DNA of 64,000 nt, taken from assembly GCF_028288225.1 (NCBI RefSeq), contig NZ_JAQBOC010000054.1:1-64000 (forward strand), read 5' to 3'. Below the pieces are notes generated by a model. That model was not told the origin of the DNA, did no database searches, and saw only the letters and a program-made list of their open reading frames with translations. This DNA is from Mucilaginibacter sp. Its GTDB lineage: Bacteria; Bacteroidota; Bacteroidia; Sphingobacteriales; Sphingobacteriaceae. The position numbers and the translations under genes were made by a program. Numbering within the stretch: position 1 is the first letter of the stretch; each line of letters opens with the position of its first letter. Below are positions 45,683-55,466 of this stretch, in pieces.

Positions 45683-46720
45683 ATGAATATTGCACTGCAT
45701 CATTTCCGCCTTATTGATACCATCTCAAAAGACGGTACTTTAACTAAAGCAGCCGGTACTTTGCGTTTAACGCAGTCTGCTTTAAGTCACCAGTTAAAGG
45801 AGCTGGAGCGTGAGCTGGATGTGGAAATATTTAGCCGCCAGGGAAAAAGATTACATTTAACTGAACAAGGCTATCGTTTTTTGCGAAGCTCGGAGAAGAT
45901 CCTGGCCGAAATAAAATCGCTTGAGGAAGACATCAATAATTATAAAAACGGCAGAACCGGGAACCTGAGCATCAGCATGCAATGCTATACCGCATACCAC
46001 TGGTTGCCCGGCATTATTAAGTACTACAAAAAGCAATGGCCTGACATTAACATCCAGATAATGAGCGATGCAACCCGCAGGCCGCTGGAGTTTTTGATGA
46101 ACGGCGACCTCGACATTGGTATCATTCGTACTCAAATGGTGAACACCAGGATCCGCTATGAACCTATTTTTGAGGACAGACTTGTAGCGGTTATCTGTAA
46201 GGACCATCCGCTTGCACAAAAAGATGTTATCGAGATCTCCGACTTCCAGGACCAGGAACTGATACTACCGCTATATGACCCGTCATACCAGGATACACCG
46301 GTGATTGAATCACTGATCCAATCGCAGCATGTAAAGCCCAAAACACTGCACCGCATTCATTACACTGATGCAACTATTGAAATGGTAAACGCCGATCTTG
46401 GTATGACCGTTATGGCCGACTGGATTGTGGAGCCATACCTGCAAGGTCGTAACATTGTTACAAAGCCCTTACACCATAGTATAGCTAAGCGTGCCTGGTT
46501 TGCCGCTACATGCAAACAAACCCCGGCTATTCAAAACTTTTTAGAGTGTTTAAAGATGTATTTCTCGGGCGCTGATATGAATGTTGAGGAAATTGAAAAG
46601 AAACAGATAATAAAGGAGCATGTAATTCAAAAGCAAATTGTAGTACCCCCGGCTGCTAGATTCAGCCAGGAAGCCGTAGCTTTTAATTCAGTTCAGGATA
46701 TAAGGAATTATCAGTATTGA
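45683..46720 (+). CDS. LysR-family transcriptional regulator
   Basis: 345 residues. Winged helix-turn-helix at 4-62 (GTLTKAAGTLRLTQSALSHQ, LEIFSRQGKRLHLTEQG-like VEIFSRQGKRLHLTEQG), linker helix, then the periplasmic-binding-like co-inducer domain (LSISMQCYTAYHWLPGIIKY, GDLDIGIIRTQMV, DLGMTVMADWIVEPYL). The sequence is nearest in feel to the MetR type. A 40-residue tail beyond the usual end (VIQKQIVVPPAARFSQEAVA) is extra. Divergent from the efflux operon and probably its regulator (inference from arrangement). Confidence 0.9.
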   Translation: MNIALHHFRLIDTISKDGTLTKAAGTLRLTQSALSHQLKELERELDVEIFSRQGKRLHLTEQGYRFLRSSEKILAEIKSLEEDINNYKNGRTGNLSISMQCYTAYHWLPGIIKYYKKQWPDINIQIMSDATRRPLEFLMNGDLDIGIIRTQMVNTRIRYEPIFEDRLVAVICKDHPLAQKDVIEISDFQDQELILPLYDPSYQDTPVIESLIQSQHVKPKTLHRIHYTDATIEMVNADLGMTVMADWIVEPYLQGRNIVTKPLHHSIAKRAWFAATCKQTPAIQNFLECLKMYFSGADMNVEEIEKKQIIKEHVIQKQIVVPPAARFSQEAVAFNSVQDIRNYQY

Positions 46721-46760
46721 ATTAGAGGCTAAAGGCGGGAGATTAGGAAAAATCCAACCC

Positions 46761-46860
46761 GTAATGCCGAATTTATTTCGGCACCCCACAGGACAGGTCG
46801 TCAGCATGCGGGTTACTTAGCAAGTGGGGTGCTGAAATAAATTCGGCATTACTTTTTTTT
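46761..46860 (+). terminator. 29-bp-arm hairpin followed by T-run after lysR
   Basis: Arms 46761-46789 and 46824-46852 are inverted complements with one mismatch (core ATGCCGAATTTATTTCGGC), directly followed by eight T. It is a strong intrinsic terminator for the LysR gene. The length and clean arms suggest it derives from a dispersed mobile repeat. Confidence 0.75.
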
Positions 46861-46885
46861 AAAAATCCAAGTTTAAAAGCTTCAA

Positions 46886-48112
46886 ATGAATTTACCAAAG
46901 TTCCCATTATTAATTTTATTCATTTTTTTTAATTCTCCACTTTTCGCCCAGCACCCGCAAAAACCCTTCCCTCAACATGTAAAATACTTTCCCGGCAGCA
47001 TCAAGCCAAATCATCTTGCCCAAATTCAACTGGATAATACAATAAAAAGCTTTTACACCCAATGGACAAAGCGGTTTATAAAAAACGCACCCGGCAAGGC
47101 TGAAAGCTATATATGGTTTGAGAACAAAGATAAAAAGCAATGCGTATCTGAAGGGCAGGGATACGGGATGATAATAGTGTCGCTGATGGCGGGTTATGAC
47201 GCGTCGGCCAAACATACTTATGATAACCTTTACAGGTACTTTAAAGCTCACCCTACCGGCAAAAGCAAACATTTAATGGCCTGGGCACAATATACAAACG
47301 GCAAAAGCACTGATAATACCTCAGCCAGCGATGGCGATATGGATATAGCCTATTCACTTTTACTGGCTGATAAGCAATGGGGCAGCAAAGGTGAGATCAA
47401 TTACCTTGAAGAAGCTAGGGCTGTGATCAATGCCATCATGCAGTATGAGATCAATCATGAAACATGGACGGTTTTATTAAGTGATGGGATCGAATCAGAG
47501 AGTAAGGACTATTTTGCTACCCGCTCCTCCGATTTTATGCCTTCGCATTTTAAAGCATTTGAACAGGCAACGCATGATAACAGGTGGGATAAGGTTGTAG
47601 ATGCCGGCTATAAGCTTTTTAAAGTAATGCAGGATAATTACAGTCCGGATGCAGGGCTTATTCCTGATTTTATAGTCAACCTAAACAAAAAACCAAAACC
47701 AGCCCCTGCAAATTTTCTGGAATCGCCCTACGATGGCTATTACAATTACAACGCCTGCCGCGATCCGTGGCGTTTGGCTACTGATTATTTATTAACCGGC
47801 GATAAACGTTCGAAACAAATAGTAGATAAAATAAACCGATGGATAAGGACCACTACCAATAACGACACTTACAACCTGTCTGCAGGCTACACTTTAGCCG
47901 GGAACGATATTAAACACCGCTATTTTGAGGCATTAAGCTTTGTTGCGCCTTTCGCAGTAGCTGCCATGGTTGACGGAAAAAACCAATCCTGGCTAAATAA
48001 GGTTTGGGATTACCTGGTTGCTTTTAAAATGAAGGATTATGATTATTATGATAACAGTATTAAGCTGGTGGACATGATAATTGTATCAGGAAATTATTGG
48101 GAAGTGAAGTGA
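46886..48112 (+). CDS. Glycoside hydrolase family 8 protein, exported
   Basis: 408 residues. Signal peptide LLILFIFFNSPLFAQ. GH8 hallmarks: CVSEGQGYGMIIVSLMAGYD near residues 88-107 contains the catalytic acid Glu, and TSASDGDMDIAYSLLLADKQ near 147-166 contains the Asp-Gly-Asp-x-Asp segment with the catalytic base. The NACRDPWRLATDYLLTGDKR block is near 288. GH8 enzymes cut beta-1,4 links in cellulose, chitosan, xylan or lichenan. A monocistronic gene behind a strong terminator. Confidence 0.92.
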   Translation: MNLPKFPLLILFIFFNSPLFAQHPQKPFPQHVKYFPGSIKPNHLAQIQLDNTIKSFYTQWTKRFIKNAPGKAESYIWFENKDKKQCVSEGQGYGMIIVSLMAGYDASAKHTYDNLYRYFKAHPTGKSKHLMAWAQYTNGKSTDNTSASDGDMDIAYSLLLADKQWGSKGEINYLEEARAVINAIMQYEINHETWTVLLSDGIESESKDYFATRSSDFMPSHFKAFEQATHDNRWDKVVDAGYKLFKVMQDNYSPDAGLIPDFIVNLNKKPKPAPANFLESPYDGYYNYNACRDPWRLATDYLLTGDKRSKQIVDKINRWIRTTTNNDTYNLSAGYTLAGNDIKHRYFEALSFVAPFAVAAMVDGKNQSWLNKVWDYLVAFKMKDYDYYDNSIKLVDMIIVSGNYWEVK

Positions 48113-48328
48113 AAGAATAGATGCGGGATTCGGAATGCCGATTGCGGAATGAAAATTTATAAATCGCCCCTTCAAGCGTCATACCTGTAAAAGTAAATTT
48201 TGGACACCTGAACAGGCCAAGTTTAATTTAGTAATTGAATCATACTAAAGTTGTATCCTGAGTTAAATATCCCTTTAGAAACTTTGGTAAGGGAATATTA
48301 ATTTAAAAGACCAGCAGTTTTTAAATCA

Positions 48329-49639
48329 TTATAAAACTACACCAATTAATTTCTTTGCCACTTCCAGCCCGCTCGTCAACGCCGCCTCAACCGTGCCCAT
48401 GGCCGGACCTTCATATAAATATTCGCCGGCAAAAAATATAGTGTTGCCAATAGATTCATTCAATACTTTTCTTGATGCAGGTGCTTCAACAGTATCATAA
48501 GCATACGAGCCACGGGTAAACGGATCGGTTGTCCAGTTGACTATATCGTAGGCTACCAGCTTATCTTTAAGTTCATCAACGCTTCTTTTAAAGATATTAC
48601 TCACTGATTGTAAAGATTGCTGCAAAATTTCTTCGGGAGGTGTGTTTTTCTTTTCGGCTGCAGCCGGACCGCCTAACCATCCGGTTAAAACCGGGCTGTG
48701 CTGGGGCGTCTGTGTCCACCAGGTAGGGATTACTTCATCCGATAATACGAACCCCATATTCTTTAAACTTTTGCCTGCCAATTTTTCAGTTGCTTCATCT
48801 TCCCAAAATGGCTCATCAAACCCGAGCAGTATTTTTATGATGGCGCCATACCCCATTAACCCGATAGCTTTGCTGTGTTCAACTATTTCCGGGGTAAAGT
48901 TTACAGCTCCTTTTTCATTTTTACCGGCTTGCAAAACACCTAATGGCAATGCTATAAGTACCTGTTCGGCTTCATATTCAGTTCCTCCATCGGTAATTAC
49001 TTTTACTTTTCCCGGTTGCCAATAAATCTCTTTAACAATTGAATTCAGGCAAATAGTTGCACCTGCCTCCTTGCATTCATTTTCCAGGTATTTTATCATA
49101 ACACCATATCCACCCTTAACACGGCGCTGCGCGCCTTCATTCTCACTTTGCCATTCCTCGCGTAAAGCAAAAGAGCTTGCTTTGTCAGGGTCGGCAGTAT
49201 CATAGCCGGAAACAAATTTTATTACCGACCTTCTTAATTCCATGTATTTATCCCCCGGAAATTCCTGCTGCAGAAAATCGTTTATGCTGATGTCGTTCTT
49301 TAGTTCGCCAAGTTTTCTAACCACTAAATCCCAATCCTTAAACTCACCCTCTTTACTAAATTTACCGTTTTTGTAATGCCACATTTCTGCCGTTGCAGAA
49401 TTGTAGAGAATATCACCCTCTTTTAGCAAATTCAATGTAACAGGCAAATCGCCGTGAATAAACTCAGCTCCAAGTTCGGTGTTTGTAAAAAACAATTCCT
49501 GATTTAAAGTGTGGATGCGGCCACCACACCGGTTGCGGGCTTCCAATATGGTTACCTTTTTGCCCGCTTTTGATAAAGTGCGGGCAGCCATTAGGCCAGT
49601 AGCCCCGGCACCGATGATGAGGATGCGAGAGTTGTTCAT
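48329..49639 (-). CDS. Flavin-dependent monoamine oxidase-like protein
   Basis: 436 residues, cytoplasmic. N-terminal ADP-binding motif IIGAGATGLMAARTLSKAGK followed by EARNRCGGRIHTL (the FAD-binding Arg pattern of monoamine/polyamine oxidases). C-terminal FAD motif FFAGEYLYEGPAMGTVEAAL. Substrate-domain segment GGYGVMIKYLENECKEAGAT. It should oxidise an amine with FAD and oxygen; the natural amine is unknown. It follows the small exported protein gene by 71 bp on the same strand, a possible two-gene unit. Confidence 0.9.
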   Translation of the reverse strand: MNNSRILIIGAGATGLMAARTLSKAGKKVTILEARNRCGGRIHTLNQELFFTNTELGAEFIHGDLPVTLNLLKEGDILYNSATAEMWHYKNGKFSKEGEFKDWDLVVRKLGELKNDISINDFLQQEFPGDKYMELRRSVIKFVSGYDTADPDKASSFALREEWQSENEGAQRRVKGGYGVMIKYLENECKEAGATICLNSIVKEIYWQPGKVKVITDGGTEYEAEQVLIALPLGVLQAGKNEKGAVNFTPEIVEHSKAIGLMGYGAIIKILLGFDEPFWEDEATEKLAGKSLKNMGFVLSDEVIPTWWTQTPQHSPVLTGWLGGPAAAEKKNTPPEEILQQSLQSVSNIFKRSVDELKDKLVAYDIVNWTTDPFTRGSYAYDTVEAPASRKVLNESIGNTIFFAGEYLYEGPAMGTVEAALTSGLEVAKKLIGVVL

Positions 49640-49710
49640 TATATCGTTTTACAAATTAGCCGTGCATAAGTTGTACTAACCTTATAGTTACATAATATAC
49701 TCGGCTTCTG

Positions 49711-50301
49711 TTATTCAAATCTCGAATTTCTCCAGGCATTCAGCAACATATCTCCCTTATCTTTATCAACAAACATCATAGTTACAGTAAGTTCTTTTTT
49801 ATCGAACAACCTATTATACATTAGCATATTGATTACTACTTTATTAGGTAAAGTAATCAATATATTCAAACGGATAAAGGTAAGTTTGTCAATTATTTCT
49901 GTAGAAAGACTGGAATCTAATTTGGCAGAAGGCATTTGCTGTTTAAATGTTTCAAATAAAATATTATATACTTCTTTACTTACTTCAGCATAATTACCAT
50001 CCTTTATGGTGTCAAAAGGTTGCGAATTTGATTCAAAATAATGCAGTTGATCGGCCCTGAAAGCAAAAATTGGCGTAGAATTGTTTTCAATTTTAGAGTC
50101 AGTGGTTTTTTCCATTGCATTAACTCCCTTTTGTTGAAGCTTCGTATAATCGTCAGCACTTAAACTTTTAAAGTTATTAGGTATAGTAATATGCCAATTA
50201 AACTCTTTGTTAAAAACTTCGTTTTTTGAGGTACCTATCTGTCCAAAGCAAATATTTTCAAAAAATAATAGGGTAATCAACAGTAGAAGGGTACGCTTCA
50301 T
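49711..50301 (-). CDS. Exported hypothetical protein, 196 aa
   Basis: Signal peptide MKRTLLLLITLLFFENICFG, then a soluble domain with alternating beta-type segments (FNWHITIPNNFKSLSADDYT, LTFIRLNILITLPNKVVINM, LTVTMMFVDKDKGDMLLNAW). It resembles in outline small exported proteins of Bacteroidota of unknown function. No catalytic or binding motif recognised. Upstream of the amine oxidase gene on the same strand. Confidence 0.75.
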   Translation of the reverse strand: MKRTLLLLITLLFFENICFGQIGTSKNEVFNKEFNWHITIPNNFKSLSADDYTKLQQKGVNAMEKTTDSKIENNSTPIFAFRADQLHYFESNSQPFDTIKDGNYAEVSKEVYNILFETFKQQMPSAKLDSSLSTEIIDKLTFIRLNILITLPNKVVINMLMYNRLFDKKELTVTMMFVDKDKGDMLLNAWRNSRFE

Positions 50302-50413
50302 TTGGCTTTTTTATTTATTTAGGATAAAGATAATGGGAAAGTTTAAGTTAAGAGTCAATATAAGGCTAAGTATCAAAATCAAATATCAATTTCCGGAATC
50401 ATAAATAGCACAA

Positions 50414-50434
50414 AGCCCCGGCAAAACCGGGGCT
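50414..50434 (-). terminator. Intrinsic terminator after GH2 gene
   Basis: Stem AGCCCCGG / CCGGGGCT with a 5-base loop, 24 bp past the GH2 stop. The downstream T-run on the minus strand is short (TTTG). Confidence 0.7.
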
Positions 50435-50457
50435 CAATTGTATCCAAAGATCAAATT

Positions 50458-53253
50458 TTACTTAGCCATCAATCCAACCACCTGTTTCTCCAAATTCCAT
50501 CCCTCAACTAACACCGTCGGCTGCACGCTGCCTAACCTTGCTAACGGGGCACTTACAGATACGGTTATACTTTCGTGCGGGGCAAGGGTAAAGTAATTGG
50601 CTGTCCAGTAGCTTGGCATTACTTCTTCACCATTTTTCATTAGTTGCGGGCGTACAAAAAATGCAAGCTTATTGGTACTGTTCGTAAATCGCATTGTCCA
50701 TTTATTTTCGGCGGCGCCCTTTTCGGCTTTTGATACTTTTACATCAACTTTAATGGTTGGCATGTTGTTCAAAGCGGTCAAATCATTACCGGGGGCCATC
50801 CAATATACATTGTGCGAAAGGGTCTTGCCTGCGGCATTTATTAAATTCAGCACAACAAAACTTACGCCTTTTGCGTCGGCTAACGCATTTTTTAATTTGA
50901 TCACTTCCTGTGTACCTTCATCTGCCAGTCCTATATGATCAATGGAAAATGCATTTAACCTTTTACTGTCGATGTCGTAGATCTCTGCTTTTGCGGTTAA
51001 CATGCCTGTTGCATGGTGCATCCGGTTTATAACAGCAGCTGTTGAATCATCCTGGTTAAACTGGATGTGCAGTGGCTCAACAGCATTTTGCATAGCGTAA
51101 TAGCCTGCGTTAGGCTCAAGGTACCAATCGTAAATTTGCCATACCACACTTGGCAGCGCTGCATTCAACTTCCATAGCATTACACCTCCCGTTTCGGTTA
51201 GCTTATGGCCTGCGGCTTCAAAAATCCCCTGGTAGCCTACGGCATTCATCAGTTGCATTTTGTCGGAGAAATTAACCATGGTTTTAGGTTGCCCATATCT
51301 TTTCACCATTTCGCTGTTATACTTATCGTAGCGCGCTGCACCTGTTGCGGCATCGTGGTATCCCCAGCTATCATTCAGCGGGAAAGGCAACTTGGTATCC
51401 CAAACCAGGTTGGGGATAGTTTTGGCCAGCGTGGTGTATGGCGGTTGTGACGGGATCCCGGTTTCATCTTTAAATACCCAGTCACCGCCGGCATCTGCTT
51501 TTTTGTAGTATACTTTAGGATCTTCCCATTGATACGGACCGCCACTGTAAACGCCCGATGGCTGGTCATCCGGCCATGAACCTTTCCATCCATCAGGTAA
51601 TTTTGCAAAACCTGATGAGCTTGGAATATAAGGCCTTGTACCGTCAAGGTTAATAATATCATCCCGCATTGCATCGTATAGCTCTTTACGGGCATGGCCC
51701 TCATTTCCGCCAGTCCAAACCAATAAACTTGGGTGATTACGGATGCGGTATATGGTACTTGCTACGTTTTTGATAAAAACATTTCCTTCCAGCGGCCAAT
51801 CCGGCGAGCCTTTAAATTCTCCCTGCGTATCGCCGGTAACCCAAAAGTCCGACCATACCATTTCGCCATATTTATCAGCAGCATTCCAAAATGCATCCGG
51901 CGGGGTTACACCTCCACCCCAAATACGCACCAGGTTTACATTGGCATTGCGGCAAAGGTGCATTTCATAATCATAACGGGCCGAGTCGCGGTTAACCATC
52001 ATATCGGGTACCCATGCGCCGCCGTTAAGGTGCACCCGCTTTCCATTTACATAAAACTCGCGGCGGGTAAATTTATTCACCATGGTGGCCTTTGAGCTTA
52101 CTGTACGGATGCCGAATACAAATGAGGTATCATCAGCAATACCGTTAGCATCTGCATACTGCAGGCGGATCCGGTACAGGTTGGCCCTGCCATAGCCATT
52201 TGGCCACCATAAATGGGGCTGACGGATAATCAGCTGGTTCACTTTGGCAGCATCCAGGTTAACAACAGATGAGCCGCTTGCAGCAACTTTTACGTTTTGC
52301 GAAAACTGGACGGGTAAACCTGTAAAGTTTTCGGGTTTGATACTTACAATCAACTTGCCGTTTTTGGCGGCTTCACTATGGTTTGATAGTGTCAGACTTA
52401 ATGATAGTTTGGCAATGCTTGTATCAGGCAAATTAGGCAGATCAGTTACCAGCTTTGGGCGACCGATTGTAATAGCACCTGTAGTACGCAGGTAAACCGG
52501 CTGCCAGATCCCCATATTACGATCACGTACCGGCGGGATCCAGTCCCAGCCAACGGAGCAAAGCATGGTTACATTTTTCCCTATATCGCCGGTTGGGCCG
52601 CCATTTTCATAAAACGGACCTAAAGCTTTTAGCTGTTCTTTTGCGGGATAGCCTGCATAATCCAAAGGATAGATCTTTACAGCCAGCGCATTTTCGCCAC
52701 CCGCATTAATTGCACTGGTAACATCCAGGTTATAATCAGCAAACATGCCAACCATTTGTGTCGAATCAGCTATTTGTTTACCATTAACCCATACTGCTGC
52801 ACGGTAATTTATTCCTCTAAATATCAGCTGAAAATGGCGCCCCTTATCACCTGCCGCCACTTTAAAGGTTGTGCGGTACCAATAAGGTTTTTTCCAGGGA
52901 TTTGGATCATTTGGCAAATGGCTGTATTGCTCCAAATTATACTCCTTATTAAACTGATCCGATGCATCAGGAATAAGCATATTGTTTAAACCCTGGTAAG
53001 GATCCGGGTAAATATGATTGGCAACCAGGCCGGTAAGTACCGTTGAAGGTATCTTAACCGGCAGCCAATATACGGGCGAGTGGTATTGAACACTTGAAAG
53101 CTCTTTACCATCAGCACTTATCAGCGCCGACGATTGCAGATCGAAATTAGTTAGCTTGACCTGTTTTACACCCGCATTTTGAGCGAATAATGGAACCGGT
53201 AAAATTGCTAGTGAGATAAGGCCAAGAACAGCCAGGCAGATCAATTTTTTCAT
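50458..53253 (-). CDS. Glycoside hydrolase family 2 (exo-beta-glucosaminidase / beta-mannosidase-like)
   Basis: 931 residues with signal peptide (LICLAVLGLISLAILPVPLFA). N-terminal jelly-roll sugar-binding domain with GINYRAAVWVNGKQIADSTQ, immunoglobulin-like domains, then the TIM barrel (REFYVNGKRVHLNGGAWVPD, NVNLVRIWGGGVTPPDAFWN). The acid/base Glu lies in LLVWTGGNEGHARK near 518, and the nucleophile is probably in FKDETGIPSQP near 596. The WGGG and GGNEG variants fit exo-beta-D-glucosaminidase/mannosidase branches better than classical beta-galactosidase. Monocistronic. Confidence 0.88.
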   Translation of the reverse strand: MKKLICLAVLGLISLAILPVPLFAQNAGVKQVKLTNFDLQSSALISADGKELSSVQYHSPVYWLPVKIPSTVLTGLVANHIYPDPYQGLNNMLIPDASDQFNKEYNLEQYSHLPNDPNPWKKPYWYRTTFKVAAGDKGRHFQLIFRGINYRAAVWVNGKQIADSTQMVGMFADYNLDVTSAINAGGENALAVKIYPLDYAGYPAKEQLKALGPFYENGGPTGDIGKNVTMLCSVGWDWIPPVRDRNMGIWQPVYLRTTGAITIGRPKLVTDLPNLPDTSIAKLSLSLTLSNHSEAAKNGKLIVSIKPENFTGLPVQFSQNVKVAASGSSVVNLDAAKVNQLIIRQPHLWWPNGYGRANLYRIRLQYADANGIADDTSFVFGIRTVSSKATMVNKFTRREFYVNGKRVHLNGGAWVPDMMVNRDSARYDYEMHLCRNANVNLVRIWGGGVTPPDAFWNAADKYGEMVWSDFWVTGDTQGEFKGSPDWPLEGNVFIKNVASTIYRIRNHPSLLVWTGGNEGHARKELYDAMRDDIINLDGTRPYIPSSSGFAKLPDGWKGSWPDDQPSGVYSGGPYQWEDPKVYYKKADAGGDWVFKDETGIPSQPPYTTLAKTIPNLVWDTKLPFPLNDSWGYHDAATGAARYDKYNSEMVKRYGQPKTMVNFSDKMQLMNAVGYQGIFEAAGHKLTETGGVMLWKLNAALPSVVWQIYDWYLEPNAGYYAMQNAVEPLHIQFNQDDSTAAVINRMHHATGMLTAKAEIYDIDSKRLNAFSIDHIGLADEGTQEVIKLKNALADAKGVSFVVLNLINAAGKTLSHNVYWMAPGNDLTALNNMPTIKVDVKVSKAEKGAAENKWTMRFTNSTNKLAFFVRPQLMKNGEEVMPSYWTANYFTLAPHESITVSVSAPLARLGSVQPTVLVEGWNLEKQVVGLMAK

Positions 53254-53914
53254 CAGTATAATTAATTTAAGCCAGGGATAAATAATGGTCCCGTCAGCAA
53301 AATTTACAACTGTAAATCTAAACTAACTAAAGCTAAGGGTAAAATGTACTAATTTACCCTTTTATTATATTATTTTGAATTAATAGGGATTTTGATGGTG
53401 TAATTTGCATGAACCCTTTAAGTCAGAAAATCTATACAGCTAATTATGCTAAGATTTTATTATTACCTGTTGGATAAAACTTTGACCCGACAGCCGGTGA
53501 AGTCATTTTTATAAATATTATTTCTCAGCGCTATAACCCAGATAATATTATTTTAATAAAATAAACCTTAGATTTATATATTGTAACATAACGAAATTAT
53601 TACAATATATCGCCAATGTTACAATTGGGAATTTAAGGGTTAAATTACACATAAAAACCAGTTTTTTACTTCATTTTCCAGCATCATTGTCAATTGTGGT
53701 TTACACCCTACCACCATCACTTTTTAAGGATTTTCATAATTTTAAAAGAGAGGCTGATCACTTTCAATCAACATGTTTTAGTAACATTTATTGAATTATA
53801 AACATCGTTTATGAGCGTAATGAGTTTATTAAAGCTTTAGAATCCATATATAATTCCCATTTAATACGAATTAAATAAGCTTAAATACCAGTTCGGTATA
53901 TAAATAATATTAAA
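53254..53914. other. Long AT-rich divergent intergenic region
   Basis: 660 bases between the divergent GH2 and cytochrome genes. No coding potential. It contains a perfect palindromic pair TATATTGTAA (53577-53586) / TTACAATATA (53600-53609) and an extra ATGTTACAAT near 53616, described separately. The other bases show no clear promoter box. Confidence 0.55.
53577..53609. promoter_or_regulatory. Palindromic operator-like site
   Basis: 10-bp perfect arms TATATTGTAA / TTACAATATA with a 13-base spacer, plus a third half site close by. It could bind a dimeric regulator controlling the cytochrome gene 300 bp downstream or the GH2 gene. AT-richness makes chance palindromes more likely, so confidence is modest. 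Confidence 0.35.
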
Positions 53915-55141
53915 ATGACCAAAAAACAAGCATTCCGGTTACTTATATTTTTGATACCGCTGCCTGTATTTTTGTCTCAGTGTTTAAGGTCATCTGATAA
54001 TCACGATGACCCTCGCGGCCAGTTATATGCCGGCGCAGCAACCTGTGCAAGCTGCCATAAGGATGTTTATAAATCCTATTTACACACAGCACATTTTGTG
54101 GCTTCGAGACCTGCTGCTGATAATACCATACAAGGCAATTTTAATAAAGGCTTTAATGAATTTATTTTTAACCAGCACCTTAAAGTAGTGATGGAAAAAC
54201 GCGATAGCGGTTTTTATCAAACCAGCTATGCCAACGGTAAAGCTGAACAATCGCAGCGTTTTGATATTGTGTTTGGTGCTGTAAAAGGACAGAGTTATGC
54301 ATACTGGCTTGCCAACGAGCTATTTCAGCTACCGATATCCTACGTTAGTAATACTAACTCGTGGATAAACAGCCCCGGGTATGACCCAAAAAGGGTTGCT
54401 TTTGAACGGGCTATTAATACGCGTTGCCTTGATTGCCATTTATCGTATGCAAAATCTGCACCTCCGCAGCTTCCCGGTTTTTATGACGGTGTGGAAGGCT
54501 TTGAAAAGCAGTCATTGATTTTTAGTGTTGATTGTGAAAGATGTCATGGACCGGCAGCACAACATGTAAAATTTCATACCGATAACCCGGGGGAAAAGAA
54601 AGCTAAGTATGTTGTTGCATTCAATTCTTTAAGCCGCGAGCAAAAAATAAATGTGTGCGCTATTTGCCATTCTGGCGCTACCAGCAAGATGGTAAAACCT
54701 ACTTTTGGCTTTAAACCAGGTGATCCCTTATCAAATTTCATGGAGGCAAACAAAACAGTCACGCAGCAGGATTATAAGAATATTGATGTACATGGCAATC
54801 AAAAGTCATTGTTAGAAAGCAGTAAATGCTTTATTAGCAGCCAGCTTGATTGTTCAACATGCCATAATGCCCATGTAAACGACCGTGATAAGCTAACACT
54901 TTATGCTGCCAAATGTATGACCTGCCATAATAGTAATTCACACGTTCAGTGCAAATTAACCGGGAAATTAAATTCATCAATGTTGATCAATAATTGCATA
55001 TCATGCCATATGCCGGCTTTTACTTCAAAAAGCATTGTAGCGGGGCAAGCCGCTACACTTATCCATACGCATCATATTGGCATATATCCCGAAGAAACTC
55101 AAAAAATATTGGCTTATTTAAAAATTAAAACGAATAAATAA
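53915..55141 (+). CDS. Seven-haem c-type cytochrome, lipoprotein
   Basis: 408 residues. Lipoprotein signal with lipobox FLSQC. Seven CxxCH haem-attachment motifs are visible in order: CASCH, CLDCH, CERCH, CAICH, CSTCH, CMTCH, CISCH. This matches the multihaem cytochrome c554-like families. It transfers electrons in the periplasm or at the outer membrane, with partner unknown. It is transcribed toward the SusCD-haloperoxidase gene series, whose last member also has a haem motif. A functional link is inferred from proximity. Confidence 0.9.
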   Translation: MTKKQAFRLLIFLIPLPVFLSQCLRSSDNHDDPRGQLYAGAATCASCHKDVYKSYLHTAHFVASRPAADNTIQGNFNKGFNEFIFNQHLKVVMEKRDSGFYQTSYANGKAEQSQRFDIVFGAVKGQSYAYWLANELFQLPISYVSNTNSWINSPGYDPKRVAFERAINTRCLDCHLSYAKSAPPQLPGFYDGVEGFEKQSLIFSVDCERCHGPAAQHVKFHTDNPGEKKAKYVVAFNSLSREQKINVCAICHSGATSKMVKPTFGFKPGDPLSNFMEANKTVTQQDYKNIDVHGNQKSLLESSKCFISSQLDCSTCHNAHVNDRDKLTLYAAKCMTCHNSNSHVQCKLTGKLNSSMLINNCISCHMPAFTSKSIVAGQAATLIHTHHIGIYPEETQKILAYLKIKTNK

Positions 55142-55396
55142 GGGTGCAATTCAAGTTGTAGCTAACCTGCTGGTTTTTGGCTAAAGCCCTTAACTTTTAT
55201 TTTATCCTTATCCGCCCCATAAATGGGACGGCAATGAAGTTGTCTGCTATTTTTTTCATTCATTGCCGTTGGGCTTCAGCCAACGGATAATGGGCGATCA
55301 AAATAGGGCTTTAGCCAAATTCTGCGAGGTTTCAATAATCTAAGCAGATAGTTAACGATTGAGTTATAGCTTTTGGCAGCAATTTGAATTGCACCC
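55142..55396. mobile_element. MITE-like element between convergent genes
   Basis: 255 non-coding bases bounded by perfect 13-bp inverted repeats GGGTGCAATTCAA (55142-55154) / TTGAATTGCACCC (55384-55396), starting at the base after the cytochrome stop codon. Inside is a second inverted pair (TTGGCTAAAGCCC near 55177 and GGGCTTTAGCCAA near 55306) and CATTGCCGTTGGGCTTCAGC. It looks like a nested palindromic MITE. Confidence 0.75.
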
Positions 55397-55466
55397 ATAA
55401 ATAACAGGTAACAAAAAGCCGCAACAAAGTTTATAACCTGTAGTTACTTTTTTTTGTTTGATTGAG
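55397..55466. other. Short tail of cytochrome/FG-GAP junction
   Basis: Seventy bases with an oligo-T stretch (ACTTTTTTTTG near 55445); nothing else is seen. Confidence 0.4.

Noticed and set aside
45683..46720. Calling the LysR regulator metR or oxyR
   Set aside because: Only general LysR features are visible; no methionine-biosynthesis neighbour or redox cysteine pair supports a specific name.
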